64,000 nt of DNA from Paenibacillus sp. GTDB lineage: Bacteria; Bacillota; Bacilli; Paenibacillales; YIM-B00363. Positions 26,787-35,800 of this stretch are shown here, one piece after another. A program made the position numbers and the translations under genes. The DNA is taken from positions 47,300 to 111,299 of the forward strand of contig NZ_DASQNA010000050.1 of assembly GCF_035645195.1 (NCBI RefSeq). The letters run 5' to 3'. Position 1 is the first letter of the stretch, and each line of letters opens with the position of its first letter. Below the pieces are notes generated by a model, which saw nothing but the letters and a program-made list of their open reading frames with translations, had not been told where the DNA came from and did no database searches.

Positions 26787-27133
26787 ATGCGCTGCAGCAC
26801 CGCGTATTCGTCCGGGTAGATCGCCATGTACTCGGTGAGGCCGACCATCCGGAACAGCTTTTGGTAATGCGCGTTCACGCCGTACGCGAACGTGCGGAAG
26901 CCGGACTTCAGCCCGAGCCGGACGAGACGAATCAGCACGGCGATGCCGGCGCTGTTCACGTAGGGCACCTCGGTGAAGTCGATGACGAGTCGCCGCTTGC
27001 CGCCCTCGAGCCCGTCCTGCCAAGGGCGCGCGCCGAGCAGCGCGTCCTCCGCCTGCTTCGTCACGTCCCCCCGCAGATGCACGAACGTACACCGTTCCGT
27101 TTCGCGGACGACGACCGAAACCTCTTGATTCAT
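26762..27133 (-). CDS. STAS-domain anti-sigma factor antagonist (RsbV-like)
   Basis: 123 residues from ATG 27133 (GGAGGAA upstream), overlapping the kinase stop by four bases. The STAS fold is shown by VHLRGDVTKQAEDALLGARP, RRLVIDFTEVPYVNSAGIAV and LIRLVRLGLKSGF. The serine in VNSAGIA is the expected phosphorylation site. The C-terminus is a run of glutamates encoded by the arm of the downstream hairpin. In partner switching, the unphosphorylated form binds the kinase and frees its target. It is the last gene of the module. Confidence 0.9.
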   Translation of the reverse strand: MNQEVSVVVRETERCTFVHLRGDVTKQAEDALLGARPWQDGLEGGKRRLVIDFTEVPYVNSAGIAVLIRLVRLGLKSGFRTFAYGVNAHYQKLFRMVGLTEYMAIYPDEYAVLQRIEEEEEEA

Positions 27134-27579
27134 GCCTGTCGTTCCTCCTTCGCGGCCCGAAACCGCAATTCCGCGCAAAATCCGCGCTCATCGTGGTAAA
27201 ACAGCACTTCGTCCGCCAACTCGCGCATTAAAGCGATCCCCCAGCCGCGAGGGCTTCCTTCAATGATCGACGCTTTGCGCGGCTCGCGCGCCGCGTCGAA
27301 CGCCAGCCCCTTCCCCTGGTCGTATACGCGTACGACGGCGAAGCCTCGGCGGAACGCGAAAGTGACGACTACCCGGCGATCCGGTTCGAGGCCGTTGCCG
27401 TGCTCGACTGCGTTCAAGCACGCCTCGGCCGCTGCGCTGGCCAAATCCTCCGCTCGATATTCGGGAAATCCGTGCAGCCTTGCCAACTTCTTCAGATCGG
27501 CCAGAATGCGCTTTTCCTCGCCCCATCGGCTCGGAAAGCGCCACGTGCGGAGCGGCCGGCCCCCGGGTTCGTCCTTCAT
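27130..27579 (-). CDS. RsbW-type serine kinase / anti-sigma factor
   Basis: 149 residues with a single GHKL ATPase domain: N box SAAAEACLNAVEHGNG, G1 box VYDQGKGLAFD and G2 region SPRGWGIALMRELADEV. Such kinases phosphorylate a STAS partner and otherwise hold a sigma factor or other output. The STAS gene overlaps its stop, so these two are the likely pair. No sigma-factor gene is nearby, so the output is unknown. It starts 80 bases after the BTAD gene. Confidence 0.87.
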   Translation of the reverse strand: MKDEPGGRPLRTWRFPSRWGEEKRILADLKKLARLHGFPEYRAEDLASAAAEACLNAVEHGNGLEPDRRVVVTFAFRRGFAVVRVYDQGKGLAFDAAREPRKASIIEGSPRGWGIALMRELADEVLFYHDERGFCAELRFRAAKEERQA

Positions 27580-27647
27580 GCGTTCACCCGCTTCCTGTTC
27601 GGCGCAGTGATGCGCCTCTATGCTTCCATTATCTTACTCCACGCCCG

Positions 27648-27664
27648 CTTACATTTTCCTTACA
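27648..27664 (-). promoter_or_regulatory. TGTAAG-N5-TGTAAG direct repeat before the RsbW-type gene
   Basis: On the minus strand, two TGTAAG boxes start 11 bases apart. They overlap the stop of the BTAD gene, about 70 bases before the kinase start. The same arrangement occurs at 37542-37558. Direct repeats with an 11-base period are typical of OmpR/PhoP-family sites. Confidence 0.35.
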
Positions 27665-29462
27665 ACATTGACGAATCAACGATCCGTTTGGTTTCAGGCA
27701 GCGGCGCGATGCCGTACTCTTCGAGCAGACGCCGTTCGAACGCCGCATAACGCCGCTTCGCTTCGGCGCCTCTGCCGGCTTGGACGAGCAAGAGCAGCAG
27801 CGATCGGCAAGCTTCCTCGTCCAGCGGCTGCAGCTCCAACCACCGCTCGCATACCGCCTCCGCCTTCGCCGCATCCCCTTTCCGCGCCGCAAGCGCGTAC
27901 AGCTGCCTGAGAACGCGGAGCTGCTTTTGCTCCAACTCGTTCCTAAGGCGTTCGAGCCATTCGATGTACGGCAAATCCGGCAGCAGAGGACCGTAAATTT
28001 CGGCGGCAGTCCCGTACATCTCTTCGGCCAGCTCCGGATGCGCGTCCGCGAGCTGGTCCGCCACCCGGATCAGCGCCGTATATTTCTCGACGTCGACCTC
28101 TTCGATCCACGGCTCGGGCAGCCGCAGAACGCCGTCGCGCAGCGCAGCGCCGTCGCTCCAGCCAAGCGATTGCTCGAGCACGCGCCTCAGCTCGTGCACG
28201 ACGACGTACAGCTGGTTGGATCCTTTGACCGGGTCCGCGGCGTCCCCGAACAGCGCGTCGACCGCCTGCTCCCGCGGCATGCTGTAGCCCGGACGCAAGA
28301 GCAAACAAAGGAACAGCTCCTGAGCCTTCTTCCGCTTCCAGCGCAGGGGGGCGACCGGCGCGCCCGCGCGCTCGACCGCGAAAAGGCCCATGCAGCGCAC
28401 GCGCACCGGCGCGGACGCAGCCTTGCCGGGGCTCGCGTTCTCCGCCTTGCGGAGCAGCGCCTCCGCGCGCGAGACGAACCGCTCGTACTCCGGCGGCAGC
28501 CCAAAGGCGCGCAACGCTGCCGCTTCCGCCAGCGCCGCCGCCGCATGCACGCGGTCGCCGCCCGTGACGAGGCGCAGCGCGCGGAGCAGCCAGGCTTCGG
28601 CCTGCAGCTCGAGATCGCCGGGAAAGCGCGCCGGCGCTTCGCGTTCGTACCGCTCCGCTTCCGCCGCCGCGTCCGGCCGGCCGAGCCGGAGCCTCGCGGC
28701 GAGGCGCGACGCCTCATGCAGCAGCCGCATATGATCGTCCGACGCGCCTTCGCAGGCGATCTTCGCCGCCCGCTCCGCTCGCTTCCATTGGTCCGGCTCG
28801 TCGGCCGCCCAAGCGTCCTCCATGGCGTCGAAACACTCCAGCAGCCGAACATGCCTCGCGTACGAGGCGTCCCACGACGCCTTCTGCCGCAGCAGCCTGC
28901 GCAGCGCGTCCTCCTCGCCACGGTCGGCTTCTCCGCCCAGGCGGGCCCACGCGTACAGCGCCTCGAGCGACCGCTCTGCGCAATCTTCCGCCATGAAGCT
29001 TCTCGCCGCCCGTTCGCAGCGCCGCCGCCGCTCCGCCGCGGACAAGCCGAGCAAGTGCCCGCCGCGCCCCAGCGCCAGCTCCGCATCGGGCCCAGCGGCG
29101 GCGCCGGCTTCCGTCTCCCCGCGGAGGAAGCGCAAGGCGGTTTCCGCCTCGGCGACGTTGCCGAGCCGCACATTCACGCACGCGAGCCAGGCGATCGCCT
29201 CCGTCAGCCGCTCCGCCGCGCCGTGCCGCGCGAACCCTTTCACCGCTTGCTCGGCCAGCCGCTTCGCTTCCTCGCAGCGCCCTCGGCGCAGCCGGTCGCG
29301 GGCGTACGCGGCGGCGACCGCCGGCGACCGCGCCAGCCAAGCCTCGGGCGGCGCCTCCGCCCCCTCGGGCCACTCGCCTCGCAGTTCGGCGATCCGGCAT
29401 TCCAGCGCGAACAAATCGGCAAGCTCCCGCTCGCCGTCCCGCTCCTTCGCCCCGCCGTTCAT
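27660..29462 (-). CDS. TPR-like protein with winged-helix and BTAD domains (SARP-type regulator)
   Basis: 600 residues. The first 340 residues are alanine-rich helical repeats of TPR type. A winged helix of the OmpR/SARP type follows (RVRCMGLFAVERAGAPVAPL, RWKRKKAQELFLCLLLRPGY, LYVVVHELRRVLEQ). The last 180 residues form a bacterial transcriptional activation domain (VDVEKYTALIRVADQLADAH, CERWLELQPLDEEACRSLLL, RRLLEEYGIAPLPETKRI). The usual SARP order is therefore moved behind a large helical sensor. The start overlaps the phosphatase stop by four bases (ATGA), so regulator and phosphatase are coupled. Target genes are not evident. Confidence 0.8.
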   Translation of the reverse strand: MNGGAKERDGERELADLFALECRIAELRGEWPEGAEAPPEAWLARSPAVAAAYARDRLRRGRCEEAKRLAEQAVKGFARHGAAERLTEAIAWLACVNVRLGNVAEAETALRFLRGETEAGAAAGPDAELALGRGGHLLGLSAAERRRRCERAARSFMAEDCAERSLEALYAWARLGGEADRGEEDALRRLLRQKASWDASYARHVRLLECFDAMEDAWAADEPDQWKRAERAAKIACEGASDDHMRLLHEASRLAARLRLGRPDAAAEAERYEREAPARFPGDLELQAEAWLLRALRLVTGGDRVHAAAALAEAAALRAFGLPPEYERFVSRAEALLRKAENASPGKAASAPVRVRCMGLFAVERAGAPVAPLRWKRKKAQELFLCLLLRPGYSMPREQAVDALFGDAADPVKGSNQLYVVVHELRRVLEQSLGWSDGAALRDGVLRLPEPWIEEVDVEKYTALIRVADQLADAHPELAEEMYGTAAEIYGPLLPDLPYIEWLERLRNELEQKQLRVLRQLYALAARKGDAAKAEAVCERWLELQPLDEEACRSLLLLLVQAGRGAEAKRRYAAFERRLLEEYGIAPLPETKRIVDSSML

Positions 29463-31090
29463 GCCGACGCCCCCCCTGCGACCGGCTCCGCCCAGGTCCG
29501 ATCGCCGTCTCCGGCCGCTCCCGCGTACCGCAGCAGCAGCATCGTTCGATCGTCATCGTAAACGCCCTGCCGGGGCGGCGGCAGGAAGCCGTTCAGCCGC
29601 TCCAGCAGCTCTCGCGCGTCCCCTTCCTCCGGAAGCGCCGCGAGCGCCTCCTCCAGACGGTCGAAGCCGAACATACCTCCGTCGTCGGCTTCGGCCTCCA
29701 CGATGCCGTCGGTATAGAGCAGAAGCCTGTCGCCCGGGCGCAGCTCGAAGATCGTCTCCGTGTACGTCTCGTCCGAGTCGATCCCGAGCGGGAAGGACGG
29801 CGAAGGCCGCAGCTCCTCCGCCCGCCCGTCCCGGACGAGATACGGCGCGACATGCCCGGCGGACGCGTACGTCCACCTCCCGTTCGCCGGATTCCAGCAG
29901 CCGATGCCCATCGTGACGTACATTCTTCCCTTCAGCGTTTCGCTGAACAGGCCGTTCAACGCGCGCAGCGCCTCGGCGGCCGAAGCGCCCTGCCTCGCCT
30001 CCTTCCGAAACAACGCCAGCGTCGCAGTCATCAGCATCGAAGCGGCTACGCCTTTGCCCGAGACGTCGCCCACCATAACGAGAAAGCTGCCGTCGCCGCG
30101 CTCGACGATGTCGAACACGTCGCCCCCGACTTCGCGGCTCGGCGACGAAACGGCCGCCGCATCGAAGGTTTCGCGCGTGCGGAAGACGGCCGGCAGCAGC
30201 TTTTGCTGCACATGGTAAGCGAGCTTCAGCTCCCGCCTCATCTCCTCGGCCTCTTTGCCCATGCGGCGCTGCAGCAGATTGAAAGCCTCCGTCAGCTCTC
30301 CCAGCTCGTCGCCCGACACGACCGGAATCGGCCGGTACGTCGCCGATGCGCCGCCCCTCGCCAGCTCCTTGATGCTGGCGAGGACGGCCCGCGCGTCGCC
30401 CCTCATTTCTACGATCAGCAAATAAAACACGACCGTGCAGAACGCGAAGCGGGCGCCGACGGTCGCCGCGATATCCCAGATGTCGATCGGGCGGTCTTCG
30501 TTCAGCAGCAAATATTCGACCCCGCTGGAGGCCAGGATGAAGCAGCACCCGACGATCGCGAGGCCGAGCGGCGCGGCGAACGACCGGCCCGGCGTGCGGG
30601 TTTCGGCGCGGAGGCGCATGACGTACGGCCGCACCGTTCTTCGGCACAGCGCGTACATGAGCAAGCCAATGATGAGCGCGATCGTCTGTTCCGCGACTAA
30701 ATTTTTAGCGAGAACCCGGTAATCCTCCCAGGCAAGCGATGACAACGGCACATCGTAAAACTGAAATTGCAGCGCGTGATACAGCCCGGAGAACAGCAGC
30801 GAGATCGCCATCAGCCCGGCGAACAGCCGGCCGGGCAGCCGCAGCAGCTTCGCGTACAGGTCGCGGTCGGATGCCGGTCGGCTCAGCCGCGCATACGCCG
30901 ACAGCAGCAAGATCGCGATAATGAGCAAATTGCCGGCCATGACCGCCGGAATGTTAAACCGGAGCAGTTCGCGCAGCGAGCTGCCGTGCAGCAGTACGTT
31001 GTTCAACATAAGCATGGCGGTGCCGACGAGCAGGGACAGCACAAAAATGAGCACCAGCCGAGGAAGCAACCGCAGCGCCAATTTACGCAA
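29459..31090 (-). CDS. Membrane SpoIIE-type PP2C phosphatase, catalytic residues intact
   Basis: About 543 residues from a TTG at 31090, nine bases behind AAAGGGG and overlapping the upstream stop; a TTG three codons later is possible. About six membrane segments (to residue 240) and a HAMP-like linker precede a PP2C/SpoIIE domain. Metal-binding motifs look complete: VGGDVFDIVE, GDVSGKGVAASMLM, LLLYTDGIVEAEADDGGMFG and DDDRTMLLL. Such phosphatases dephosphorylate a STAS protein and so switch partners. The STAS and kinase genes lie in the same operon. Confidence 0.85.
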   Translation of the reverse strand: MRKLALRLLPRLVLIFVLSLLVGTAMLMLNNVLLHGSSLRELLRFNIPAVMAGNLLIIAILLLSAYARLSRPASDRDLYAKLLRLPGRLFAGLMAISLLFSGLYHALQFQFYDVPLSSLAWEDYRVLAKNLVAEQTIALIIGLLMYALCRRTVRPYVMRLRAETRTPGRSFAAPLGLAIVGCCFILASSGVEYLLLNEDRPIDIWDIAATVGARFAFCTVVFYLLIVEMRGDARAVLASIKELARGGASATYRPIPVVSGDELGELTEAFNLLQRRMGKEAEEMRRELKLAYHVQQKLLPAVFRTRETFDAAAVSSPSREVGGDVFDIVERGDGSFLVMVGDVSGKGVAASMLMTATLALFRKEARQGASAAEALRALNGLFSETLKGRMYVTMGIGCWNPANGRWTYASAGHVAPYLVRDGRAEELRPSPSFPLGIDSDETYTETIFELRPGDRLLLYTDGIVEAEADDGGMFGFDRLEEALAALPEEGDARELLERLNGFLPPPRQGVYDDDRTMLLLRYAGAAGDGDRTWAEPVAGGASA

Positions 31091-32690
31091 ACGCGCGCAC
31101 CCCTTTCTCCGAAACGTTCCGCCGTTCGACGACGAGCAGCGTCCGAGCCGACGGATGCCGCTCTCGTCCGCCTTCCGTCGCTTCCAATAGAGCCTCGATG
31201 AGCGATTCCGCGCCGCCCTTCTCGGCGACGGATTCCGCGAGACGCTGCAGCGCAAGGAAGCCGTTATCCCGCTCCGTCGATCTCGCCCGCTCGGCGACGC
31301 CGCTCGTGTAGAACAGCAGCCGGTCGCCCGGCTCCATCGTCCAGCGCTCGCAGCCGTAGACGGTGCCTTCGGCGGCGCCGAGCGGCAGCGCGTCGAGCGC
31401 GACCGGCCGCACCGCCCCGCGGCGCAGCAGCAGCGGAGCGGCGTGCCCCGCGCTCGCGTATTCCAACGTTCCGCCCGAGGAGCCGAAGATGGCGAGGCCC
31501 GCGGTCACGATCGTTCCCCCGCGCGCCGTATCGTAAATCGAAGCGTTCAATCGCCGAAGCAGCTCCCCCGCCGTACCGCCCTCGCGCGCCTCGGTGCGGA
31601 ACAGCATGACCGCCGCGGTCGTCATCAAGGCGGCGGCCACCCCGTCGCCGGACACTTCTCCGCACAGCAGCGCCATGCGGCCGTCGGGCAGCGGATGCCA
31701 GTCGTAGAAGTCCCCTCCGACTTGCGCCGCGGATCGCCTGCTTTGGCCGCAGCGAATCCGCATGTCGCCGTAATCGGCCCGATCCCCGGGAAGCAGCATG
31801 CGCTGCAGCGCTTCCGCCATCTCGAGATCGCTTCGCAGCTCCTCGTCCTCTTTCGCCGCTTTCGTCTGCAGCGCATTGAACGCCGCCGCCAGCTCCCCGA
31901 TTTCGTCGCCCGACGTCACGGGCAGCAATCGGATGCGACGCTCCGGCCCGGAGCGGACGAACGCCCGGATCGTGTCCGACAGCGTCCTAAGCTCCCTCCG
32001 AAATTGGAGGATGAACGCGAACAGCACGGCGACGGCGAACGCCAGCGCCAGCGAGGCGACGACCGCGGTCGCAGCCGCGCCCGGCTGCTCGTCCCGCATC
32101 AGGTGGTTGCGGATAAACCAAATTTGCGGCACGGCGGCGACCGTGAGGCTCGTGACGAAGACGGACAGCCACAGCCCCAGGAACGATCGGGAACGCTCCG
32201 GCAAAGCGGCGGCCGCCTGCAGCCGACGAAGCGCCGGCCGCACCATCCGGCGGGCGAACGACATGTAGGCGAACGCCCACAGGAAGCCGAAAGCCGCCTC
32301 TACGACGATGTGCCGCAGCACCAACTCGTCGAACGGTCTGATCCGGAAATGGAAAATTTCCAGGATGTGATATACGGCAGAAATGAAGGCGCCGGCGGCA
32401 AAAACGCCGATAAAAATTTCCTTCGGAAATCCGCTCAAGACGCGGAACGCTCGGCGCTCCTCTTCGATGCCCCTCCCTCCGTCGACCGCCGGGAGCAGCG
32501 GTTTCAGCCTCCATGCGGTGTAGCGGTGAAGCAGGAACGAATATAGAAACACGGAGCCTGTCACGAAATAAAAATCGAATCGAAAGATGTGGCTCAAGGA
32601 CGAACCATCGATCCCGACATTATAGGAATTCATGCAGATCACGGCGGCGAGCGCAGCCCCATAATAGAAGACGAGCAAGGTCCTGATCAA
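31083..32690 (-). CDS. Membrane SpoIIE-type phosphatase paralogue with altered metal ligands
   Basis: 535 residues with the same layout as its neighbour: about six membrane segments, a HAMP-like linker (LPVTSGDEIGELAAAFNALQ) and a PP2C/SpoIIE domain. Several acidic metal ligands differ: GEVSGDGVAAALM for the usual GDVSG, FYTSGVAER where YTDG is expected, and SARTLLVV where DD-T is expected. GGDFYDW is kept. It may be a weak or inactive phosphatase, perhaps a sensory partner of the intact copy that starts eight bases before this gene ends. It is the first gene of the partner-switching operon. Confidence 0.82.
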   Translation of the reverse strand: MIRTLLVFYYGAALAAVICMNSYNVGIDGSSLSHIFRFDFYFVTGSVFLYSFLLHRYTAWRLKPLLPAVDGGRGIEEERRAFRVLSGFPKEIFIGVFAAGAFISAVYHILEIFHFRIRPFDELVLRHIVVEAAFGFLWAFAYMSFARRMVRPALRRLQAAAALPERSRSFLGLWLSVFVTSLTVAAVPQIWFIRNHLMRDEQPGAAATAVVASLALAFAVAVLFAFILQFRRELRTLSDTIRAFVRSGPERRIRLLPVTSGDEIGELAAAFNALQTKAAKEDEELRSDLEMAEALQRMLLPGDRADYGDMRIRCGQSRRSAAQVGGDFYDWHPLPDGRMALLCGEVSGDGVAAALMTTAAVMLFRTEAREGGTAGELLRRLNASIYDTARGGTIVTAGLAIFGSSGGTLEYASAGHAAPLLLRRGAVRPVALDALPLGAAEGTVYGCERWTMEPGDRLLFYTSGVAERARSTERDNGFLALQRLAESVAEKGGAESLIEALLEATEGGRERHPSARTLLVVERRNVSEKGVRAFA

Positions 32691-32785
32691 AACAGACTAC
32701 CTCCTTGGCCGCTCGATAGGTGTTTAGGACTACAATTCGTGCCGGATTGGCGAATTCCTTCCTATCCGATCGCGTTTACAAACGA

Positions 32786-32813
32786 GAAGAAACCGGGTTC
32801 TCCCGGTTTCTTC
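32786..32813 (-). terminator. Terminator after the SLH protein gene
   Basis: GAAGAAACCGGG and CCCGGTTTCTTC form a 12-bp stem with a 4-base loop, 24 bases after the SLH gene stop. T content after the stem is low (TCTCGTTTG). Confidence 0.75.
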
Positions 32814-32837
32814 AAGTCTATTCGTTTCCCTCGCCGA

Positions 32838-35800
32838 TCAGTCGATAAATTCGAGATGGCGCAGCAATCGGTACAGCATCGCCGCCGCTTCCGCCCGGGT
32901 CGACTCGTCGTTCGGGGCGAACGTCCCGTCCGGGCGCCCCGATACGATGCCTGCGTCCGCGGCGAGCTCCACCTCCGCCTTCGCCCACTCGGCGACGACA
33001 GCGGCATCGGCGAACCGGTCGGCCGAAACCGAAGCCGAAGCATCCGCTTGGCCCCGTCCGACGAACGTCAGCGCGCGCGCGATCATGACGGCCATTTGCT
33101 GCCGCGTGATCGTATCGCCCGGACGGAACTGTCCGTCTCCGACGCCGCCGACGATGCCGCGCTCCGCGGCGGCGCCGACCGCGCCGGCGTACCATGCGCT
33201 CCCTTCGACGTCCGAAAACTTACTCGCCGTCGGACGCTCGTCGAGCCCGAGCGCTCTCACCAGCATCGCGGCGAACTCGGCGCGCGTAACGCTGCGGTCC
33301 GGCGCGAATGCGGTCGCCGACGCGCCGTTCAGCACGAGCTTCGACGCCAGCAGCTCGATATCCCGCTTCGCCCAATGGTCCGCGACGTCCTCGAACGTCT
33401 TGAACGATTCGGCCACCGCGTAGATTGAATTACCGTTCCGTTTGATCACGACCCGCGTCGCGCCGTCCTCCGTCACGAACAGCGCCGGCACGAACCGCAT
33501 CGCTCCGGTCTCCGGATCGAAGACGACCGCCGTCGCCCGATTGCCGTCGACCTGCTGCGGCACGATGATGCTGCGCGAAACGTACGTACTGCCGAAATCG
33601 TTCACTTCGGTCGATCCGCCGGCGCCCTCCGCCGTAATGCGGAATTCGACCGCTCCGCCGAGCAGCGCGAGGCCTTGCCCTTCGGCCCTTCCTTGCAGCT
33701 CTGCGGCCGTTTCGCCCGATACTTGCTCCATCGTGATCGTGATCGTGACGCCTTCGGCTGCCGTCCCCAGCTGCGCGGCCAGCGCATCCAGGTTCAGCAG
33801 TCCGAGCGGCAGCTCATAGGTGGCCGTCTCGCTCGCCACTTCAAGCACTGCGCCTTCCGCGTCCGCCGACGCGCCGGCCAAAGCGCTTGCCGGGATGGCG
33901 ACCGCCGCGACCTGCTCGGTGGCGCCCAGCTCGAGCCGGATGCGCTTCGCCTCGGCCGGCCGTTCGACGAGCCGCGCAAGCGCTTCGTTCAGCGCCTTCG
34001 CGTCGACGGTCACCTTCGTCACCGCCTTGCCGTCGGCCGTCGTCTCCCGCGTCTTCACAGCCGCATCCTGCCCAAGCACGACTTCCTCGCCGCCGTCCCC
34101 GGCGTCTTGCGACGCGGACGGGTTCGGCGCCGCCCCGCCGGGAGCGTCGGTCCCCGTGCCGCCGCCGTTGCCGCCGTTGTTATTGCCGCCGCCGGAATCG
34201 GCGCTCGGCAGCGGGGTCATATCGACGTAAGGCATCTCGGCGTCTCCGACCTTGTACGTCTTCGCCGGCGGCACGAACGGGCTGTACCCCGCGCCGGACG
34301 CGCTCACCGCGACGTTCTCGATCCGGTTCTCGTAGCCCGGTATCGTCACGAAAAAGCTGTACGCGCCCGGTTCGACGTCCAACGAAACATGCATATACTT
34401 CGCCCCGTCGACCGTTCTCGTATGGAACGAGATCGGAATGCCGGAGGCGTTCCCCCCGTACGTCGCGTCGGTGACCGTGCCCTCCAGGCTTGCCGGTATC
34501 GACGCCCCGGCGAAGACGCGAATCCGGAACCCGTCGTAATTCACGCCTTGGGGGAACTTAAAGTCGCCGTAAATATGCTCGGCGCTCGGCGCCACCGTCA
34601 CCGGGAACGAGCGAGATATTCCGCCGTGCGTTGCCGTGACGACGGCCTCGCCCGCCTTCAGCGCCGTCACGACGCCGTCGTCGACCGATACGATGCCCGC
34701 CGGCTCCGCGCTGTACGTCGTCGCGTCGTCCGTCGTGACGTCCGATTGGCTCGAGTCGGAATACACAGCCGTAACCTTGAACGACTTCGTCGGATTATGG
34801 GTCACTCGAAGCTGCATGAGTGCCGCATCCACGTTCAAGCCCGTCAACGTCTTCTGCGGCGGATTCTCCTCGCTGTCCGTATTCGCGGAAATGGATACGG
34901 TCTTCTCCGAGTAACCGACGTTGAACGAGACGATCATGCCGCCCGTCGTCACCTCGACCTGCTTGTTGCTCAGCGAACCGCTGCTCAGCGCCGCGGTCAG
35001 CTGCTCCGGCGCCGTCACGCCCCATTCGCCGAGCAGCTTGCTCGGCAGGAACGCCTTGAACTGCCCGACGTTCTCTTCCCCGTTCGCCCGATAGTGCGGG
35101 CCGGCGATAAAGATGCTGACCGTTCTCGTCGCCGCGTCGTATGCCGGCTGACCGAACGACTGGGCGTCGGTCACGATATACATGCCCCGCACCAGATCGC
35201 GCTGCTCCGCCGTCAGCATCGCGCCGTCGTCGAACGCCAGCTGAATCGCGTTCGCATAGCTGATTTCCGCCCGGTCGTGCCCGTCGCCGTCTTTCGCGCC
35301 GTCGCGGTCGAACGAGAACGGCATCGGTCCGACCCGGATCGCCGCCGTACCGTCCTGCACGCTCCACTCCTTCACGTCCCCGGTCCCGATCAGGATGACC
35401 GGGTCGAACGAGCCCGGCTTCACGTCGAGCGCATACACCGTGCCTGCCGAGTCTCCCGGGAGCTCCGTGTAATCGTAGCTCTGCACCGGCTGGCCTTCGT
35501 ACACGCTCTCCGTCACCGCCGGCGTCTTGTTATTCAGCTTCACCTGCAGCAGCCCGCTCTGGACTTCGACGTTCGGAAGCACGCCGTCGGCGGAGCCGGG
35601 GCCGCTGAAGACGCTCACCGTCGCGCACGGCGGCACGGCCGGGTCGCCGCATACCGTGCTCGGCGGCGACGGAGGCGTCGTCGGAGGCGGCGGCGGAGGC
35701 GCATAAGGCACGAACGCCAGCGTAAGCTGCGCCGAATCTTGTGCGCCCGCCTCGTTGACCGCGCTCGCCTTGACGACGATCGTGACGTTCGCCGGCGCCG

